Below are positions 5,912 to 12,981 of a stretch of 39,161 bases of DNA, piece by piece. The position numbers and the translations under genes were made by a program. A model generated the notes under the pieces. That model made no database searches. It was not told where the DNA came from and worked only from the letters and a program-made list of their open reading frames with translations. Within the stretch, counting starts at the first letter, position 1. Every line of letters starts with the position of its first letter. Origin of the DNA: Nitrospira sp. CR1.3 (GTDB lineage Bacteria > Nitrospirota > Nitrospiria > Nitrospirales > Nitrospiraceae); assembly GCA_014055525.1 (NCBI GenBank), contig WIAH01000026.1, forward strand, positions 1 through 39,161, read 5' to 3'.

Positions 5912-8341
5912 ATGGGCGTCACCAACCCGGCCAAGCGGAGCGAAGCCCGCCGCGCCCCTGCACCTCCCTCCCATATCAGGCGCGAAGTCGTCGGCGTGAT
6001 TCTGGTCGCGCTGAGCTTGCTTACGCTGTTGAGCCTGCTGTCCTTCGTTCCGGGCGAGCCGAAGGCCGTCGCGACGGCAGGGGCTGTGACCTCGCCTCCC
6101 ACGCACAATCTCATCGGTTCCGTCGGAGCGATATTTTCCTCGGTCTTGTTTTCCCTCATCGGAGGAGCGGCCTATCTGTTTCCGATCCTGCTTGGACTCA
6201 TGGGAGCGCGGTGCTTTACCCAGAGCGATCTGTCGATTCGACTCCGCAATGCCGGAGCGTCTCTGGCTGCCCTTCTGTTTCTGAGCGCGTTCCTGCATTT
6301 GGAAATAACCGCCATACCAACCCTCGCGAGCGGGTTCGTTCATCGCGGACAGGCAGGAGGGCTCTTCGGGCAGATATTGGCCGACGGGTTGCGAGCCTAC
6401 TTCGCGAGCACCGGCGCGCACATTGTGATTATCGCCGGATTTCTCGTTGCCCTGCTGTTCACAACCCCCTTGTCGCTGGCGCAACTTGCGGTCCGTGTAT
6501 CTGAATGGGGCCAGTGGAGCCTTGACCGAGTCCGCGCGTTGATTCCGGCCAACCCTCCGCAAGCAACTCCTGCTGACGTTCCCAAAACGTCGAAGCCAAG
6601 AAAGCCAAAGTCGATCCGCACCGTCATTGAAGAAGCGCTGCCGGAGCCGGAAGAGCTGTCGCCGGTCGCTCCTCACGTCATTCAACCTCCTCCGCCTCTG
6701 GTCAACGAATCCGTCGAGCTGGCGGCCAATGAGCCGGACCCGGAGCCGCCGGTGGCCATGAGGCTGGACCCCTCCGATGCCTATCAACTGCCGGATGCGG
6801 CCGAACTCTTGAGCGAACCGACCGGCGCCCTTACTCGAGTGACGGAGGGCGAGCTCAAGGTTCAATCCGAGATCTTGGCGAAAGCCCTTCTCAGTTTCGG
6901 GATAGAGGGAAAGGTGACGGAGGTCCGGCCGGGGCCGGTCGTGACGATGTTCGAATTCGAGCCGGCGCCTGGCACCAAGGTTGCGCGGATCGTGAATCTG
7001 GCCGATGACCTGGCCCTGGCGATGAAGGCGATCAGTCTTCGCATCGTCGCTCCGCTGCCCGGGAAATCGGTGGTGGGCATTGAGGTGCCGAACCCCTATC
7101 GCGAAACCGTGTCGATGAGAGAAGTCGTAACAAGCGAGGCGTTCTCGAGGGCGCGGTCGAAGCTTACGCTGGCGTTGGGCAAGGACATCTTCGGGGCGCC
7201 TGTCACGGCCGACTTGAAAACGATGCCGCACCTGCTGGTGGCCGGAGCGACGGGAGCGGGGAAAAGCGTCAGTTTGAATACGATGCTTCTCAGCCTTCTG
7301 TTCTCCGCCAGGCCCGACGAGGTGAAGTTGCTGTTGATCGACCCCAAGATGCTGGAATTCCAGACCTACGACGGCATTCCCCACCTGCTGAGACCGGTCA
7401 TCACCGATCCCAAATCCGCCGCCCGCGGTTTGAGTTGGGTGGTGCAGGAGATGGAACGGCGCTACAAGCTGCTGGCCGAGGCCGGGGTACGAAACGTCGA
7501 TGCCTACAATCGGAAGGTCGCCGGAGTTCAAGGTCTCCTGAGCGAGGGGGAAGCGGGGGTCAAACCGAATCAGGCGGAGTTGCCGATCCAGTTTCTTTCC
7601 GAAGAAGAGCGACTGGCAGCAGGAGAAAGCGCGAATTCCGAAGGGAGTCCCGGCTCGTTCGCTCCACCGCCGACTCCGCCGGAGCCGTTGCCTTATATCG
7701 TCGTCATGATCGATGAATTGGCTGACCTCATGATGGTGGCGCCGAAAGATGTTGAGGACAAGATCGCCCGGCTGGCCCAAATGGCCAGGGCCTCGGGCAT
7801 CCACCTGGTATTAGCGACGCAGCGCCCGTCCGTCGATGTTTTGACGGGATTGATCAAGGCCAATTTCCCTGCCCGGATCGCCTTTCAGGTCTCTTCGAAG
7901 ACGGATTCCCGGACGATTCTGGACGCCAACGGAGCGGAAGCGCTTCTCGGTCGCGGCGACATGCTGTATTTGGCTTCCGGCACGGGGCGCCTTATGCGAT
8001 TGCACGGCTCCTTCGTGTCCGACGACGACGTCCGCCGTGTGGTGGAGTTCGTCAAGGAGCAGGCGCTGCCCAGTTACAATCAAGAACTGCAGTCCTTGAA
8101 GCAGGAAGAGGCCAAGGAGGAAGAAGCGCAGGATGAGGTCTACGAGCAGGCGAAGGAATTGGTCTTGTCCACCGGCCAGGCGTCGGCTTCGTTGATTCAA
8201 CGGCGGCTGCGAGTCGGTTATCCTCGCGCCGCCCGCATGATCGAGCAGATGGAAGTCGACGGGCTGGTCGGAGCCGCCGGCCGGGACGGCCGGCGCGAAG
8301 TGATCGGCCGGCGCGGCCCTGTAGGAGACGCCCAGGGATGA
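5912..8341 (+). CDS. ftsK: FtsK/SpoIIIE-family DNA translocase
   Basis: FtsK is the septum-anchored hexameric motor that pumps chromosome ends apart and positions dif for XerCD recombination during division. The 809-residue protein has about four N-terminal membrane helices (roughly residues 25-47, 66-100, 113-130 and 165-185), a Pro/Glu-rich linker (about 205-290), and the alpha/beta motor domain. That domain carries Walker A GATGAGKSVSLN near residue 447, Walker B YIVVMIDELADL near 594 and the LATQRPSVDVLTG segment. The C-terminal winged-helix gamma domain (TGQASASLIQRRLRVGYPRA, GLVGAAGRDGRREV) reads KOPS sequences. The linker is short compared with E. coli FtsK, as in most bacteria. A disordered 50-residue insert rich in Glu and Pro precedes Walker B. 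It overlaps lolA by ATGA. Confidence 0.95.
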   Translation: MGVTNPAKRSEARRAPAPPSHIRREVVGVILVALSLLTLLSLLSFVPGEPKAVATAGAVTSPPTHNLIGSVGAIFSSVLFSLIGGAAYLFPILLGLMGARCFTQSDLSIRLRNAGASLAALLFLSAFLHLEITAIPTLASGFVHRGQAGGLFGQILADGLRAYFASTGAHIVIIAGFLVALLFTTPLSLAQLAVRVSEWGQWSLDRVRALIPANPPQATPADVPKTSKPRKPKSIRTVIEEALPEPEELSPVAPHVIQPPPPLVNESVELAANEPDPEPPVAMRLDPSDAYQLPDAAELLSEPTGALTRVTEGELKVQSEILAKALLSFGIEGKVTEVRPGPVVTMFEFEPAPGTKVARIVNLADDLALAMKAISLRIVAPLPGKSVVGIEVPNPYRETVSMREVVTSEAFSRARSKLTLALGKDIFGAPVTADLKTMPHLLVAGATGAGKSVSLNTMLLSLLFSARPDEVKLLLIDPKMLEFQTYDGIPHLLRPVITDPKSAARGLSWVVQEMERRYKLLAEAGVRNVDAYNRKVAGVQGLLSEGEAGVKPNQAELPIQFLSEEERLAAGESANSEGSPGSFAPPPTPPEPLPYIVVMIDELADLMMVAPKDVEDKIARLAQMARASGIHLVLATQRPSVDVLTGLIKANFPARIAFQVSSKTDSRTILDANGAEALLGRGDMLYLASGTGRLMRLHGSFVSDDDVRRVVEFVKEQALPSYNQELQSLKQEEAKEEEAQDEVYEQAKELVLSTGQASASLIQRRLRVGYPRAARMIEQMEVDGLVGAAGRDGRREVIGRRGPVGDAQG

Positions 8342-9042
8342 GGCGGCTAAGGTGGGTCTGCTTCCTGGGGATCATGCTGGTTGGGCATACGATGGCACCG
8401 GCTCAGGATGCCGTCGACGAGCAGGAGCGCAAGGAGGTTCAGGATGTGGTCAAGCGACTTCAGGCGCGCTACGAAAAGACCAAGGATCTGCAGGCGGACT
8501 TCACTCAGAAGACCCTGATCGAAGGTTTCGAGCGGCCGATGACATCGACCGGAAAAGTCTACATCAAGAAGCCTGGACGCTTACGCTGGAATTATCTCGA
8601 TCCTTCGACCGAAGACATCTACGTGAACCGGGATGACGTCAAGGTCTATGTTCCCGAGCACAAGCAGGTGTTAGTCGGCAAACTGACCCAGATGGCCGCC
8701 TCCAAGGCGCCGTTGGAACTGTTGCAGGGGGCGGCGAAACTCGAAGAATCGTTCGTGGTCGATCCGACACCGGGGAAAGGCCGGGGCGTCGGAGGCCTTC
8801 GCCTGCTGACGCTGTTCCCCAAAGGACAAGAACCGACACGTACCTTGCAGCGAATCGTGGTGGAAGTGTTTCCGAAAACCTATTTTATTCGAACCGTTTC
8901 GCTATATGAGAACAGCGGCAACGTATCACATTTCGAGTTTTCGTCCCTGCAAGCCAACATCGGACTGGGCGATGAGCTGTTCGACCCCAAGTTTCCTGCG
9001 GATGTGGAAGTGGTCAAGGCTCCGGTGTTGAACGGGCCATAG
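8338..9042 (+). CDS. lolA: Outer-membrane lipoprotein carrier protein LolA
   Basis: LolA is the periplasmic chaperone that takes lipoproteins from the LolCDE ABC transporter and hands them to the outer-membrane receptor. The 234-residue protein starts with a signal peptide (MRRLRWVCFLGIMLVGHTMA, cleavage likely before QDAVDE), then the LolA core: RYEKTKDLQADFTQKT, the FERPMTSTGKVYIKKPGRLR strand pair, WNYLDPSTEDIYVNRDDV and, later, a LFPKGQEPTRTLQRIVVEV strand pair. Family length is about 200-230. Its start codon overlaps the ftsK stop as ATGA; ftsK-lolA adjacency is a widely conserved gene order, which supports both calls. It implies an outer membrane with lipoproteins, consistent with the lipoproteins encoded further on. 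Confidence 0.92.
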   Translation: MRRLRWVCFLGIMLVGHTMAPAQDAVDEQERKEVQDVVKRLQARYEKTKDLQADFTQKTLIEGFERPMTSTGKVYIKKPGRLRWNYLDPSTEDIYVNRDDVKVYVPEHKQVLVGKLTQMAASKAPLELLQGAAKLEESFVVDPTPGKGRGVGGLRLLTLFPKGQEPTRTLQRIVVEVFPKTYFIRTVSLYENSGNVSHFEFSSLQANIGLGDELFDPKFPADVEVVKAPVLNGP

Positions 9043-9044
9043 GT

Positions 9045-9121
9045 GTGGACAAGTTGACAAGTCAAAGGTGGACGGTCGTTATTCACCTTTCACACATGCC
9101 AACATTCTAACTTTTCAACTA
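9045..9121. repeat. Inverted pair of 8-base degenerate arrays between lolA and the dioxygenase gene
   Basis: Left array, starting at 9045, repeats GTGGACAA/GTTGACAA/GTCAAAGG with period 8. Right array (9082-9121) repeats TTCACCTT/TCACACAT/GCCAACAT/TCTAACTT with the same period. The ends (GTTGA..AAGTT and AAAGGTG) pair with each other, so the whole gap can fold into an imperfect stem. Confidence 0.6.
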
Positions 9122-9134
9122 TGCGAGGAATTTC

Positions 9135-9899
9135 GTGTCGACGAACGTAATGACGGCGGTAGGCGAGGCAGTGGATCTGGCGGTGACGAGGTTGGATTTC
9201 GATCGACTGCACCGTGAATATTGGGAGCAGAATGAGTTTGTGTTCATCCCGCAATTTCTGGATCGGGCACTGGTCGAGGAACTGCTGGTTCCCCAGGCGC
9301 AGGGTGTAAAGGGAGAACTAAACCGTAACTACATACCAGGTCATAAGAAAGGCGGAAGCGTCAGCTATTATGCCGTCATGGAGAAAGCGCCGCGATTTCT
9401 TGACCTGTATCGATCGCCGGCCTTCGTTGATTTCCTGAGCCGGCTGTCCCATGCCAGACTGATGCTCTGCCCGGAGAACGATCCGCATTCCTGCGCGCTC
9501 TATTACTACACCGAGCCGGGTGACCATATCGGATTCCACTACGACACGTCGTACTACAAGGGCAGCCGGTATACGATCCTCATGGGATTAGTGGACAAGT
9601 CTACCCAGTGCAAACTGGTGTGCGAACTGTTTAAGGATGACCCCGCGAAACAGCCTCGGCACCTCGAACTGATCACGGAGCCCGGCGACCTTGTGATTTT
9701 CAACGGCGACAAGCTGTGGCATGCTGTCACGCCGCTGGGACCGGGAGAAGAGCGGATCGCCCTCACAATGGAATACGTCACCAACCCGGAAATGGGATCC
9801 TTCAAGCGGCTTTATTCCAACCTCAAAGACTCCTTCGCCTATTTCGGCCTTCGCGCCGTCTTCAAGCGGGCCTTTGGCTCCACCAGCCGGACTCGCTGA
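9135..9899 (+). CDS. 2-oxoglutarate/Fe(II)-dependent dioxygenase family protein
   Basis: A 254-residue soluble enzyme of the phytanoyl-CoA dioxygenase/2OG-Fe(II) type. The facial triad is visible as HYD (His135, Asp137) and His196 in KLWHAVTPL, with Arg207 in EERIALTMEY placed to hold 2-oxoglutarate. The region between holds the expected beta-helix strands. Members hydroxylate or halogenate small molecules, lipids or amino acids; the substrate is not predictable here. The start is GTG 9135 behind GAGGAA (9124-9129). It follows lolA after a repeat-filled gap of 92 bases and stands alone functionally. A complete active site argues that it is a working enzyme. Confidence 0.83.
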   Translation: MSTNVMTAVGEAVDLAVTRLDFDRLHREYWEQNEFVFIPQFLDRALVEELLVPQAQGVKGELNRNYIPGHKKGGSVSYYAVMEKAPRFLDLYRSPAFVDFLSRLSHARLMLCPENDPHSCALYYYTEPGDHIGFHYDTSYYKGSRYTILMGLVDKSTQCKLVCELFKDDPAKQPRHLELITEPGDLVIFNGDKLWHAVTPLGPGEERIALTMEYVTNPEMGSFKRLYSNLKDSFAYFGLRAVFKRAFGSTSRTR

Positions 9900-9903
9900 G
9901 CGC

Positions 9904-10380
9904 TCATCGCACGCCCGTTTCGTCTGCAGAGGATTGGATCTTTCGGAGCACCCTGTGCGACGGCTTGGCGAATGAGTCGGCTGGAGGTGCGGGTGATGCC
10001 GAACTTCTTTGAATGACCTGCTCAACGTCTCGATAGACCGTGGTGTTCGGAGATCTCATCTGCAGATTCATGGTCTGGCCGATGAGCCTTGGTCTGCCTG
10101 CCCGAAGCGGCTTCGATCGTCTTGGAAAGGGACCATGGTTTGTCGAATGCAGGTCAGCCAATGAAGTCCTCATCGCTCGCGCGATCAACCAGGCAATCGT
10201 GAGCCCGGGCGTCCAATAGACTGCATCGCGCACCTGTTCGACCAGATCCTGAGGAAGGTTCACGGTGAGCCGGACTTTGCGGAAATTGACATGGCCGTTG
10301 TGTCCTGAAGTCCTGTGGTCGATCGTCTTGCCTTGCCGCAATGCGTCGCCGGACTGTGGCGTTAGAATGGGTGCGTCCAT
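9904..10380 (-). CDS. Ribbon-helix-helix DNA-binding protein (mobile-element or plasmid type)
   Basis: A 158-residue protein. The central segment KVRLTVNLPQDLVEQVRDAV, followed by PGLTIAWLIARAMRTSLADL, reads as a ribbon-helix-helix (strand, then two helices), and the tail with PFPRRS and LRAGRPR resembles the basic tails of RHH proteins carried by plasmids and integrative elements (from memory of such families, not a search). The Ser/Pro-rich C-terminus has no recognisable domain. GGAGG lies 6 bases before ATG 10380, a strong ribosome site that supports the frame. It overlaps the upstream small gene by 19 bases. Likely an autoregulator or partition/transfer repressor; no partner genes of a full element are present. 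Confidence 0.62.
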   Translation of the reverse strand: MDAPILTPQSGDALRQGKTIDHRTSGHNGHVNFRKVRLTVNLPQDLVEQVRDAVYWTPGLTIAWLIARAMRTSLADLHSTNHGPFPRRSKPLRAGRPRLIGQTMNLQMRSPNTTVYRDVEQVIQRSSASPAPPADSFAKPSHRVLRKIQSSADETGVR

Positions 10381-10601
10381 GAGGTTCCTCCAAAGCTTGG
10401 GTTGAATGAGGCCCGATAGCAGGTCGGGACATCCGAGCCTGCAGCGAGTAGGAGCATTCGCTGGAGGGCCGCGCGCCTTTGTGACTGGCTCACGCGGCCC
10501 AGGCGGCAGAAGCGTGGGGCGATGAAGTCGCTCCGAATGGGCACGATCCGGAGGTCATCCCACCGGAAAGACGGGCTCGCGCTCGTCGCAGTGGGGGTCA
10601 T
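10362..10601 (-). CDS. Small hypothetical protein upstream of the RHH gene
   Basis: A 79-residue frame with the pattern SFRWDDLRIVPIRSDFIAPR and LGRVSQSQRRAALQRMLLLA. It is basic, without a membrane segment. GAGGCG lies about 4 bases before ATG 10601. Its stop overlaps the start region of the RHH gene, as in a coupled two-gene operon. I do not recognise a family; the pairing with an RHH protein suggests a remnant of a plasmid-like or integrative element. Coding status is moderately supported only. Confidence 0.42.
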   Translation of the reverse strand: MTPTATSASPSFRWDDLRIVPIRSDFIAPRFCRLGRVSQSQRRAALQRMLLLAAGSDVPTCYRASFNPSFGGTSWTHPF

Positions 10602-10893
10602 CGACGCCTCGCTTCGCTAGCAAAATCCCTGAGGGGATTCTGCTTTTCTCGCAAGACCGAAAACCAGTATGGTCACAACCTTGAGCCAGAGCAACCCTCG
10701 TACCAACGAGGAAGAACTGTGGTTTGTCGACGACAAGAGAAGAAGCTGTTGAGCAGCCTTGGTTTTGTGATTCTATGGCGGGAATTCAATCGGTCAATGC
10801 GCTCAACTTAGGAAAATTAATTAGTATCAGATTTAATACATTAGGTATCCGAATAGATACCGCTGGAGGCAAGACTGAGGCGATAAGTGCGAG
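10602..10893. other. AT-richer non-coding stretch with three perfect hairpins
   Basis: No convincing gene. It holds AATCCC-TGAG-GGGATT (10624-10639, followed by a T-rich stretch), CCTCGT-ACCA-ACGAGG (10696-10711) and GGTATC-CGAATA-GATACC (10844-10861), plus an A/T-rich tract at 10812-10845 that contains another GTATC. On the minus strand it is the leader of the two-gene RHH operon, so the first hairpin could act as an attenuator and the GTATC palindrome as an operator. Composition is clearly lower in GC than the flanks. Confidence 0.5.
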
Positions 10894-11403
10894 CTACTGA
10901 TGGAGGTGCTTCATAGCGGCCGCACAGAGGATGATGAAGAAACCCATCCACAGTGCTGCACGTTGGAAAGGGATTGCCTCGTAAGCGTCACCTTCTTCCT
11001 CTTCCTCATCAGACTTAAAGATGACGGTGTAGAGGAAAAGGGTCACGAGGCAAAGGACAAGAAACAGCTTGATGAAAAACACCATGAGGTACTTGGCATG
11101 GTGCTGCACACCGCTGCCAGTCTGGGAGACCAGAACCTGGTTCACGTAGTGAAGGTTGATGCCGCCCGTAAAGAGCAACACAACCAGCAGGATGCCGGCC
11201 ACCTTCTTATAGTGCTGGTAGAAGGCATCGGTGATGGGTTTGATCTGTTGCCTGGGAACGGCTTTTTGCAGCCCCGGGGTGACGGCCATGACCAGAAAGG
11301 CCAGTCCGCCAATCCAGATGACCGCCGACAGCAGATGAAACCAATGGTTGACGATCGGAATCAGCTGGTTGATATCGGTCGCGATACTTTGAAGCGCGTC
11401 CAC
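10894..11403 (-). CDS. CopD-like four-helix membrane protein
   Basis: A 169-residue integral membrane protein with four helices (about residues 18-40, 67-87, 105-127 and 147-163) and conserved-looking histidines at the helix ends (NHWFHLLSAVIWIGG, YQHYKKVAGILL, HAKYLMVFFIKL, MKHLHQ). This layout is that of the CopD family, linked to copper handling and also found as stand-alone membrane proteins near respiratory genes. A charged loop (FKSDEEEEEGDAYEA) lies between helices 3 and 4. The start is GTG 11403, which falls at the edge of a heptad repeat array; no Shine-Dalgarno is visible. It is last in the minus-strand run that includes the two PCP_red proteins, so it may provide their membrane anchor or metal/heme supply (inference). 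Confidence 0.75.
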   Translation of the reverse strand: MDALQSIATDINQLIPIVNHWFHLLSAVIWIGGLAFLVMAVTPGLQKAVPRQQIKPITDAFYQHYKKVAGILLVVLLFTGGINLHYVNQVLVSQTGSGVQHHAKYLMVFFIKLFLVLCLVTLFLYTVIFKSDEEEEEGDAYEAIPFQRAALWMGFFIILCAAAMKHLHQ

Positions 11404-11498
11404 CGTAACCCGTTAATCGTCAACCGTCATCCGTCAGTCGCGTCGGATTCGGCCAAGATCCTTTCCTCTCGAATGACGAATGACCATTGACGATCGGC
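11403..11498. repeat. Inverted pair of heptad arrays between the radical SAM and CopD-like genes
   Basis: Six heptads at 11403-11444 (CCGTAAC, CCGTTAA, TCGTCAA, CCGTCAT, CCGTCAG, TCGCGTC) face four heptads at 11471-11498 (GAATGAC twice, CATTGAC, GATCGGC). An 18-base stretch of one array matches the reverse complement of the other at 15 positions. The first array touches the GTG start of the CopD-like gene. Confidence 0.78.
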
Positions 11499-11504
11499 GT
11501 CCGT

Positions 11505-12890
11505 TTAAAACTTAAAGACTGGCGCGTCGTTTCCAAACCGTTTCTTGCGCAGTTCTTCCATCAACTCGACTGTAATAAGCGCCACCCCCTGTTCACGGGC
11601 GTGCTTCTCGACGCCTTTCTTGACCATGGCGCGGAGAAAATAGGGAATACGGCTCAGCCGGAGAGATGAGGCTTCGTCCCACGCCACTTCAGATTCTTCC
11701 GGCACATTGAAGGCTACCTTGATCTTGTCGCCACCCTTCGGCGTGTAGAGACACCACTGGTCCTCGTCCAGCCAGTCTCCGTGATCCACATAGGGGCGGG
11801 CGCGACAGCCTCCGCAAATATCGGAGTACTCGCAATCCCCGCATTTTCCTTTGAGGACCGGGTAGCGGAACGAATTAAAGATGTCAGATTTCTCCCAGAG
11901 ATCGACGAAGCTATTCTGCCGGACATTGCCGGCCGACAGCGGCATATAGGGGCAGGGGGTGAGTTCACCGTTCGGGGTCACCCGCGCGTAGTTGGTTCCG
12001 GCCAGACACCCACCGCCCATGTATCCGGTGGCTTTGGTGATGGGCGAGTTGGGATCTTTCTCATAGGCCAGCCGCTTGAAATGCGGCGCGCAACGGGCCC
12101 GCACGAGCATTCCCTTGTAGTTGTCCTGACAAGTCACCAGATAGCCGAGGACTTCTTCGTACTGGGCGGGCGTGATATCCGTCAGCTCTTCGCCGCGGCC
12201 GGTACAGACCATGAAAAAGACGTTCAGCACCCTTGCGCCCAGGTCGTGCGCCCAGTCGATGACAGCAGGCAGCTCTTGATAGTTCATAGGCTGCGCGCTG
12301 AAGTGCACTTGGAACTGGAGCCCGTTGCGCTTGCAGGCTTCGATGCCTGCGACGGCCGCTTCCCACGCGCCAGGGACCCCGCGGAATGCATTGTGCTTGG
12401 CCGCATCGAGCGAATCGATGCTGACCCCAACACCCATGACGCCGATCTCTACCAACGTTCGGGCCATGGCATCGTCAATGAGCATGCCGTTGGTCCCGAA
12501 GACGACCATGAAGCCGAGTTTGACCGCATGGCGCGCGATGTCGAGAATGTCGGGACGGACCAAGGGCTCGCCGCCGGTGATGACCAAGAGGCAGCCCTTG
12601 TTGACTTCGGCGATTTGATCGATCAGGCGGAAACATTCCTCGGTTGAGAGTTCGTCATCGCCGCCTGCCGCCTTGGTCGTGGCGTCGAGGTAGCAATGAT
12701 CGCACTTGAGATTGCAGCGCTTGGTGAGGTTCAGCGCGACCAGGTAGGGCTTGAAGTCATCGACGGTTCTGCCGTCATAGGGACCGACTTCGTTCGTGGC
12801 AGGTGTAAAGAATTGGGCAATCTGCTGTTGAAACGATCCCAGCGCTCCGGTGAGCGAAGAGTTATTCAGGATGGGGAGTGATTTACCCAT
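11505..12890 (-). CDS. Radical SAM/SPASM enzyme with C-terminal PCP_red domain
   Basis: A 461-residue enzyme expected to cleave SAM to a 5'-deoxyadenosyl radical. The radical SAM cluster motif is CNLKCDHC (Cys59, 63, 66), with GGEP at 106-109 and the FGTNG and VSIDS strands following. A SPASM-type C-terminal cysteine set (Cys295, 313, 350, 353, 359, 362, 380) should hold auxiliary iron-sulfur clusters. This arrangement is close to the heme-pathway enzymes NirJ/AhbC/AhbD and to peptide-modifying SPASM proteins. Residues 404-449 (WDEASSLRLSRIPYFLRAMV, then KHAREQGVALITVELM) match the PCP_red domain otherwise known from the C-terminus of protochlorophyllide reductase subunit ChlB. The same domain occurs three times in the neighbouring USP fusion. 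The substrate is unknown; the shared domain suggests one pathway or complex. Confidence 0.85.
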   Translation of the reverse strand: MGKSLPILNNSSLTGALGSFQQQIAQFFTPATNEVGPYDGRTVDDFKPYLVALNLTKRCNLKCDHCYLDATTKAAGGDDELSTEECFRLIDQIAEVNKGCLLVITGGEPLVRPDILDIARHAVKLGFMVVFGTNGMLIDDAMARTLVEIGVMGVGVSIDSLDAAKHNAFRGVPGAWEAAVAGIEACKRNGLQFQVHFSAQPMNYQELPAVIDWAHDLGARVLNVFFMVCTGRGEELTDITPAQYEEVLGYLVTCQDNYKGMLVRARCAPHFKRLAYEKDPNSPITKATGYMGGGCLAGTNYARVTPNGELTPCPYMPLSAGNVRQNSFVDLWEKSDIFNSFRYPVLKGKCGDCEYSDICGGCRARPYVDHGDWLDEDQWCLYTPKGGDKIKVAFNVPEESEVAWDEASSLRLSRIPYFLRAMVKKGVEKHAREQGVALITVELMEELRKKRFGNDAPVFKF

Positions 12891-12909
12891 GAAAATTGGA
12901 GTGGTATGC

Positions 12910-12981
12910 GGGGTAAGGGGGTAGAGGGGGTAGGCACCGTAAGATGGGGCGATATCCCGTTATCCCTTAACCCCTTACCCC
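12910..12981. repeat. Inverted GGGGTAAGGGG / CCCCTTACCCC arrays between the USP fusion and radical SAM genes
   Basis: GGGGTAAGGGGGTAGAGGG starts at 12910, and CCCTTAACCCCTTACCCC lies at 12964-12981. The outer 11 bases are perfectly complementary. The second arm covers the stop codon of the upstream gene, so the RNA between the two minus-strand genes would fold into a strong stem. No U-run follows, so it is not a classical terminator. Confidence 0.75.

Noticed and set aside
5783..7804. 673-residue minus-strand open frame
   Set aside because: It is fully antisense to ftsK, Arg/Gln/His-rich, with no domain; a shadow of high-GC codon use.
9904..10893. Island considered a complete toxin-antitoxin or ICE module
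   Set aside because: No toxin, integrase, relaxase or flanking att repeats can be seen; only an RHH protein and a small partner.
11403..11498. Periodic arrays considered as a CRISPR
   Set aside because: Units are 7-9 bases with no spacers of constant length and no cas genes in the window.
11781..12647. 288-residue plus-strand open frame
   Set aside because: Antisense to the radical SAM gene whose cysteine motifs are intact.
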